This document shows positions 61,599 to 64,000 of a DNA stretch of 64,000 nt, one piece after another. Source of the DNA: Thalassolituus sp. UBA1087 (GTDB lineage: Bacteria; Pseudomonadota; Gammaproteobacteria; Pseudomonadales; Oceanobacteraceae); contig DCCG01000015.1 of NCBI GenBank assembly GCA_002314145.1, positions 44,384-108,383 of the forward strand, read 5' to 3'. A model generated the notes under the pieces. It did not search any database. It had not been told where the DNA came from and worked only from the letters and a program-made list of their open reading frames with translations. Every line of letters starts with the position of its first letter. Position 1 is the stretch's first letter. The position numbers and the translations under genes were made by a program.

Positions 61599-61805
61599 AA
61601 CAGTGGTTTGTAAAAACAATCGACTCTTTTGTTGTCTTATTGTTTTGTTATTAATGGTTATTAAATAACCTTTCTGGTACCGGCATACCGTAACGGCCTT
61701 TATCGGCCTGATTGTCAGACGCGGGCGCGGGTTATTTCTTATTGATAAACGGAAAAATCAGAATTTCTGACTATGCTTTAGGCAGAAGTAGTCTGGATCC
61801 CCGTT

Positions 61806-63359
61806 ATGAGAATTAACCAGCCGGTTACGGCTAACGAAGTCACTTTTCCTCCTCAGCAGCAACTTATTTCGTCAACCGATCTGAAGGGGAAAATTCTGAA
61901 TTGCAACGATGCCTTTATCAGTGTCAGTGGCTTTTCGCGCGAAGAATTATTAGGTCAGCCTCATAATATTGTGCGCCACCCCGACATGCCTGCGGCTGCG
62001 TTCGACAATATGTGGCAATACCTGAAAGCCGGACGACCATGGATGGGGATGGTAAAAAACCGCTGTAAAAACGGCGATTTTTACTGGGTCAGTGCTTACA
62101 TTACGCCGCTGATGGAAGGCGACCAGGTGGTTGGCTACGAATCCGTGCGTAATTGCCCGTCGCGCGACGATGTTAAGCGTGCAGAATGGCTATACAAAAA
62201 TCTCAGCGCCGGCAGCGGCCGGCGCTTCACGATTCCCCGTATTCCCTTTCACACTCTGCTCATCAGTCTGCTGGTGCTGGTGTCAGCCGGGTTAGGCATT
62301 GGCGGCTGGGTACAGGCTGCCTGGCTGGTGATGCTGGCTGGTTCTGTGACGGCCGCGGCACTGGGTTTCCGGGCGCAGAAACGTATTTTCCGGGTGATAC
62401 GTCAGGGGATGGGCAAGAGTTTCTGTGATGATCTGGCGGCCCGCACCTACACGGATGATCCCCTTGAGCTGGGCCGGCTTAAAGTGGCAGTTCTCAGTCA
62501 GCAGCGCCACCTGGATACAATACTGACCCGTTTGCGGCTGGCGTCGCAGGAGGTTCGCCACAGTGCCGACAGCGGACTGGAATCCGTGCAGGGCACCTGT
62601 GATGCACTGCGCCATCAGCTGGATGAAACTGCAGGCACGGCCACTGCCGTGCAGCAGATGTCGGCGACCATCGGTGAAGTGTCCGGTCACATTCAGGAAA
62701 CCGCGCGTTATGCCGCCCAGGCCCGGGAAAAGTCGGATGAGGGACACAGCGGTGTGACTCATACCCGCCAGTCGGTGGAAGATCTTAAAAGTAAAGTCGA
62801 TGAAATCCGCACCGCGGTGGCCGGGGTGGCGGAACAGACCGGTAAAATATCTCAGGCCACCGCCGTGATTGAGCAGATCGCTGAGCAGACCAACCTGCTG
62901 GCGCTGAATGCCGCCATTGAGGCTGCACGGGCCGGTGAGCAGGGGCGGGGGTTTGCCGTGGTGGCTGACGAAGTCAGGGAACTGGCCATGCGTACACGGG
63001 AATCCACGGCAGAAATTTACACCGTCGTGTCAGGCCTGGTCACGCTCAGTAATCAGTCCGTCGAAGTGGCCGATCTGGGGGCGCAGGCAGGCGACAGCGG
63101 TCTGCAGAGCATGATTGCCACAGAGGAGATGCTGGATGATATTGCCGCCTCGGTGTCTCAGATTGCTGATATGTCGATTCAGATGGCTGCCTCCGTGGAA
63201 GAGCAGGTGCAGGTAGCAGACGATATTGCCGGTCAGGTAGCGCGTATCAACCAGCTGGCTGAACAGAGTATGACATCCGGCAATCACACAGCGGATGATG
63301 TGGGTAATATTCAGAAAATTGCCGGTGACCTTTATGATCTGATGGTGCGTTTCCGTTAA
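61806..63359 (+). CDS. Aer-like methyl-accepting chemotaxis protein (PAS aerotaxis receptor)
   Basis: A 517-residue chemoreceptor. Residues about 15-120 form a PAS domain like that of Aer (LISSTDLKGKILNCNDAFI, GQPHNIVRHPDMP, WMGMVKNRCKNGDFYWVSAY), which binds FAD and reads redox or oxygen state. Two hydrophobic helices at about 153-195 anchor it in the inner membrane without a periplasmic domain. The cytoplasmic signalling domain has the CheA/CheW-binding hairpin tip at EQIAEQTNLLALNAAIEAARAGEQGRGFAVVADEVRELA (near residue 360-398). No che genes are adjacent. Confidence 0.94.
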   Translation: MRINQPVTANEVTFPPQQQLISSTDLKGKILNCNDAFISVSGFSREELLGQPHNIVRHPDMPAAAFDNMWQYLKAGRPWMGMVKNRCKNGDFYWVSAYITPLMEGDQVVGYESVRNCPSRDDVKRAEWLYKNLSAGSGRRFTIPRIPFHTLLISLLVLVSAGLGIGGWVQAAWLVMLAGSVTAAALGFRAQKRIFRVIRQGMGKSFCDDLAARTYTDDPLELGRLKVAVLSQQRHLDTILTRLRLASQEVRHSADSGLESVQGTCDALRHQLDETAGTATAVQQMSATIGEVSGHIQETARYAAQAREKSDEGHSGVTHTRQSVEDLKSKVDEIRTAVAGVAEQTGKISQATAVIEQIAEQTNLLALNAAIEAARAGEQGRGFAVVADEVRELAMRTRESTAEIYTVVSGLVTLSNQSVEVADLGAQAGDSGLQSMIATEEMLDDIAASVSQIADMSIQMAASVEEQVQVADDIAGQVARINQLAEQSMTSGNHTADDVGNIQKIAGDLYDLMVRFR

Positions 63360-63414
63360 ATCGCAGCGCCGCCGGGCGGATTAAAACCAACCTCTGCAGT
63401 CGGTTATTCGCTTG

Positions 63415-63423
63415 TGATAGAAT
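63415..63423 (+). promoter_or_regulatory. Extended -10 promoter of grxD
   Basis: TGATAGAAT at 63415-63423 is an extended -10 (TG-n-TAGAAT) about 60 bp before the grxD ATG. The -35 is weak. Confidence 0.45.
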
Positions 63424-63481
63424 GCGCTCAGTCATCGATTGCGATTGAGCAAACATCCATTCAGATTGAGAGAGAAACCCC

Positions 63482-63802
63482 ATGGAAATTATGGACGTTC
63501 TGAAAGAACAGGTCGAAAGTAACCCGATTCTGCTGTATATGAAAGGTTCTCCGAACCAGCCGATGTGCGGCTTCTCTGCCCGTACTGTGCAGGCCGTGAT
63601 GGAATGCGGACAGAAGTTCGCCTACGTTGACGTGCTGTCGAATCCGGAAGTCCGCGCCAACCTGCCAGCCTATGCTAACTGGCCAACCTTTCCACAGCTG
63701 TGGGTCAAAGGTGAGCTGGTCGGTGGCTGTGATATCGTCACTGAAATGCACGAAAAAGGCGAGCTGAAGACTCTGCTGGAAGAAGCGGCGCCGGCAGAAT
63801 AA
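63482..63802 (+). CDS. grxD: Monothiol glutaredoxin (Grx4 type)
   Basis: A 106-residue monothiol glutaredoxin that carries and transfers [2Fe-2S] clusters. The active CGFS motif is at residues 29-32 (PMCGFSARTVQ). The glutathione-binding WPTFPQLWVKGELVGGCDI near residue 68 is the standard Grx4 signature. A GAGAGA stretch precedes the ATG. It stands alone; a hairpin follows. Confidence 0.97.
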   Translation: MEIMDVLKEQVESNPILLYMKGSPNQPMCGFSARTVQAVMECGQKFAYVDVLSNPEVRANLPAYANWPTFPQLWVKGELVGGCDIVTEMHEKGELKTLLEEAAPAE

Positions 63803-63820
63803 GCCACGCGGATGCGATAA

Positions 63821-63841
63821 AAGCCAGCATAACGCTGGCTT
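63821..63841 (+). terminator. Hairpin after grxD lacking a T run
   Basis: AAGCCAGC (63821-63828) pairs with GCTGGCTT (63834-63841) across a five-base loop, with A residues before it. The expected T run is missing (GTGTCGC follows), so it is an incomplete or interrupted terminator. Confidence 0.6.
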
Positions 63842-63851
63842 GTGTCGCACA

Positions 63852-64000
63852 AAGTTTTATTTAAACTTTTGCGAGAAATCTCAGGCCCTTGTCCTCATAG
63901 AGGGGCCTTGCCCCTCTCGCCGGACGGGCTACCTCCCCGCTTCGCGCTTTCTGGCTCGTATTTCCTTGAAACCTCTATATTTCCTGACCGCGCGCCCCAT
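63852..64000. other. Hairpin-rich non-coding segment at window edge, possible structured RNA
   Basis: No protein frame is convincing (a 23-codon minus-strand frame from 64000 is the only one near the edge). The stretch holds AAAGTTT/AAACTTT (63853-63871), GCGAGA pairing with a later TCTCGC around it, and a perfect AGAGGGGC-CTT-GCCCCTCT hairpin near 63899-63918. Base composition is higher in G and C than the neighbouring intergenic DNA. A mobile-element-associated structured RNA (for example HEARO/IscB-type) is one possibility. I cannot classify it. Confidence 0.35.

Noticed and set aside
61680..61720. GCCGATAA on the minus strand as a sigma-28 -10 near the chemoreceptor
   Set aside because: It points away from the chemoreceptor gene and has no TAAAGTTT-like -35 at the right distance.

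Overview
The window reads as a chromosomal segment of a marine, heterotrophic gammaproteobacterium of the Oceanospirillales/Pseudomonadales group (Thalassolituus/Oceanobacter-like). Pointers are a Vfr-type Crp beside an OsmC gene, an E. coli-type SpeD, Mpl-UbiX, a LeuS-LptE-HolA run, FadL and FadE-type lipid genes, several TonB receptors and c-di-GMP enzymes. The genus is inference. No rRNA, tRNA, CRISPR array, prophage or insertion sequence was found.

Layout. 1-4.4 kb: the end of one FadE-type acyl-CoA dehydrogenase, a second complete one, two paralogous TetR regulators and an HPF ribosome hibernation factor. 4.6-5.8 kb: a bacterial OGFr-domain protein and a HAD phosphatase. 6.0-10.0 kb: trpE-trpG-trpD-trpC behind a leader with several hairpins. 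10.1-13.8 kb: an HD-GYP response regulator, Crp/Vfr, OsmC and SpeD. 13.8-20.5 kb: an MFS transporter, an orphan TonB receptor, RsmC, a LitR-like MerR regulator that appears to have lost its B12 ligand residues, divergent from a short LOV blue-light receptor, and pyrophosphatase. 20.6-25.6 kb: a coupled operon of TonB receptor, periplasmic binding protein and hybrid histidine kinase. 25.6-32.7 kb: Fbp, Mpl, UbiX, a small membrane-anchored protein, an 840-residue secreted calcium-repeat protein built of 75-residue units, and a PEBP protein. 32.8-44.6 kb: FadL, a 7TMR-DISM diguanylate cyclase, unknown genes, HolA, LptE, LeuS, a cytochrome c4-like protein and a lipoprotein phospholipase D/cardiolipin synthase.

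44.6-61.6 kb is an accessory catabolic island: GMC alcohol oxidoreductase, NMT1-type ABC importer, flavin monooxygenase, M20 deacylase, DUF1028 Ntn-hydrolase, RidA, PuuC-like aldehyde dehydrogenase and a LysR regulator on the minus strand, facing a class III omega-aminotransferase and a fused HyuA-HyuB (5-oxoprolinase-type) ATP-dependent lactam/hydantoin hydrolase on the plus strand. Ring opening, transamination and aldehyde oxidation would form a coherent route from a lactam or amine to a dicarboxylic acid; the substrate is unknown. The window ends with an Aer-like chemoreceptor, monothiol glutaredoxin GrxD and a hairpin-rich non-coding stretch at the right edge.

The most interesting candidates are the LitR/LOV light-sensing pair with a dyad between the genes, the receptor/binding-protein/kinase operon, the lactam/amine island with a 20-bp tandem repeat in its divergent control region, and the right-edge structured element.
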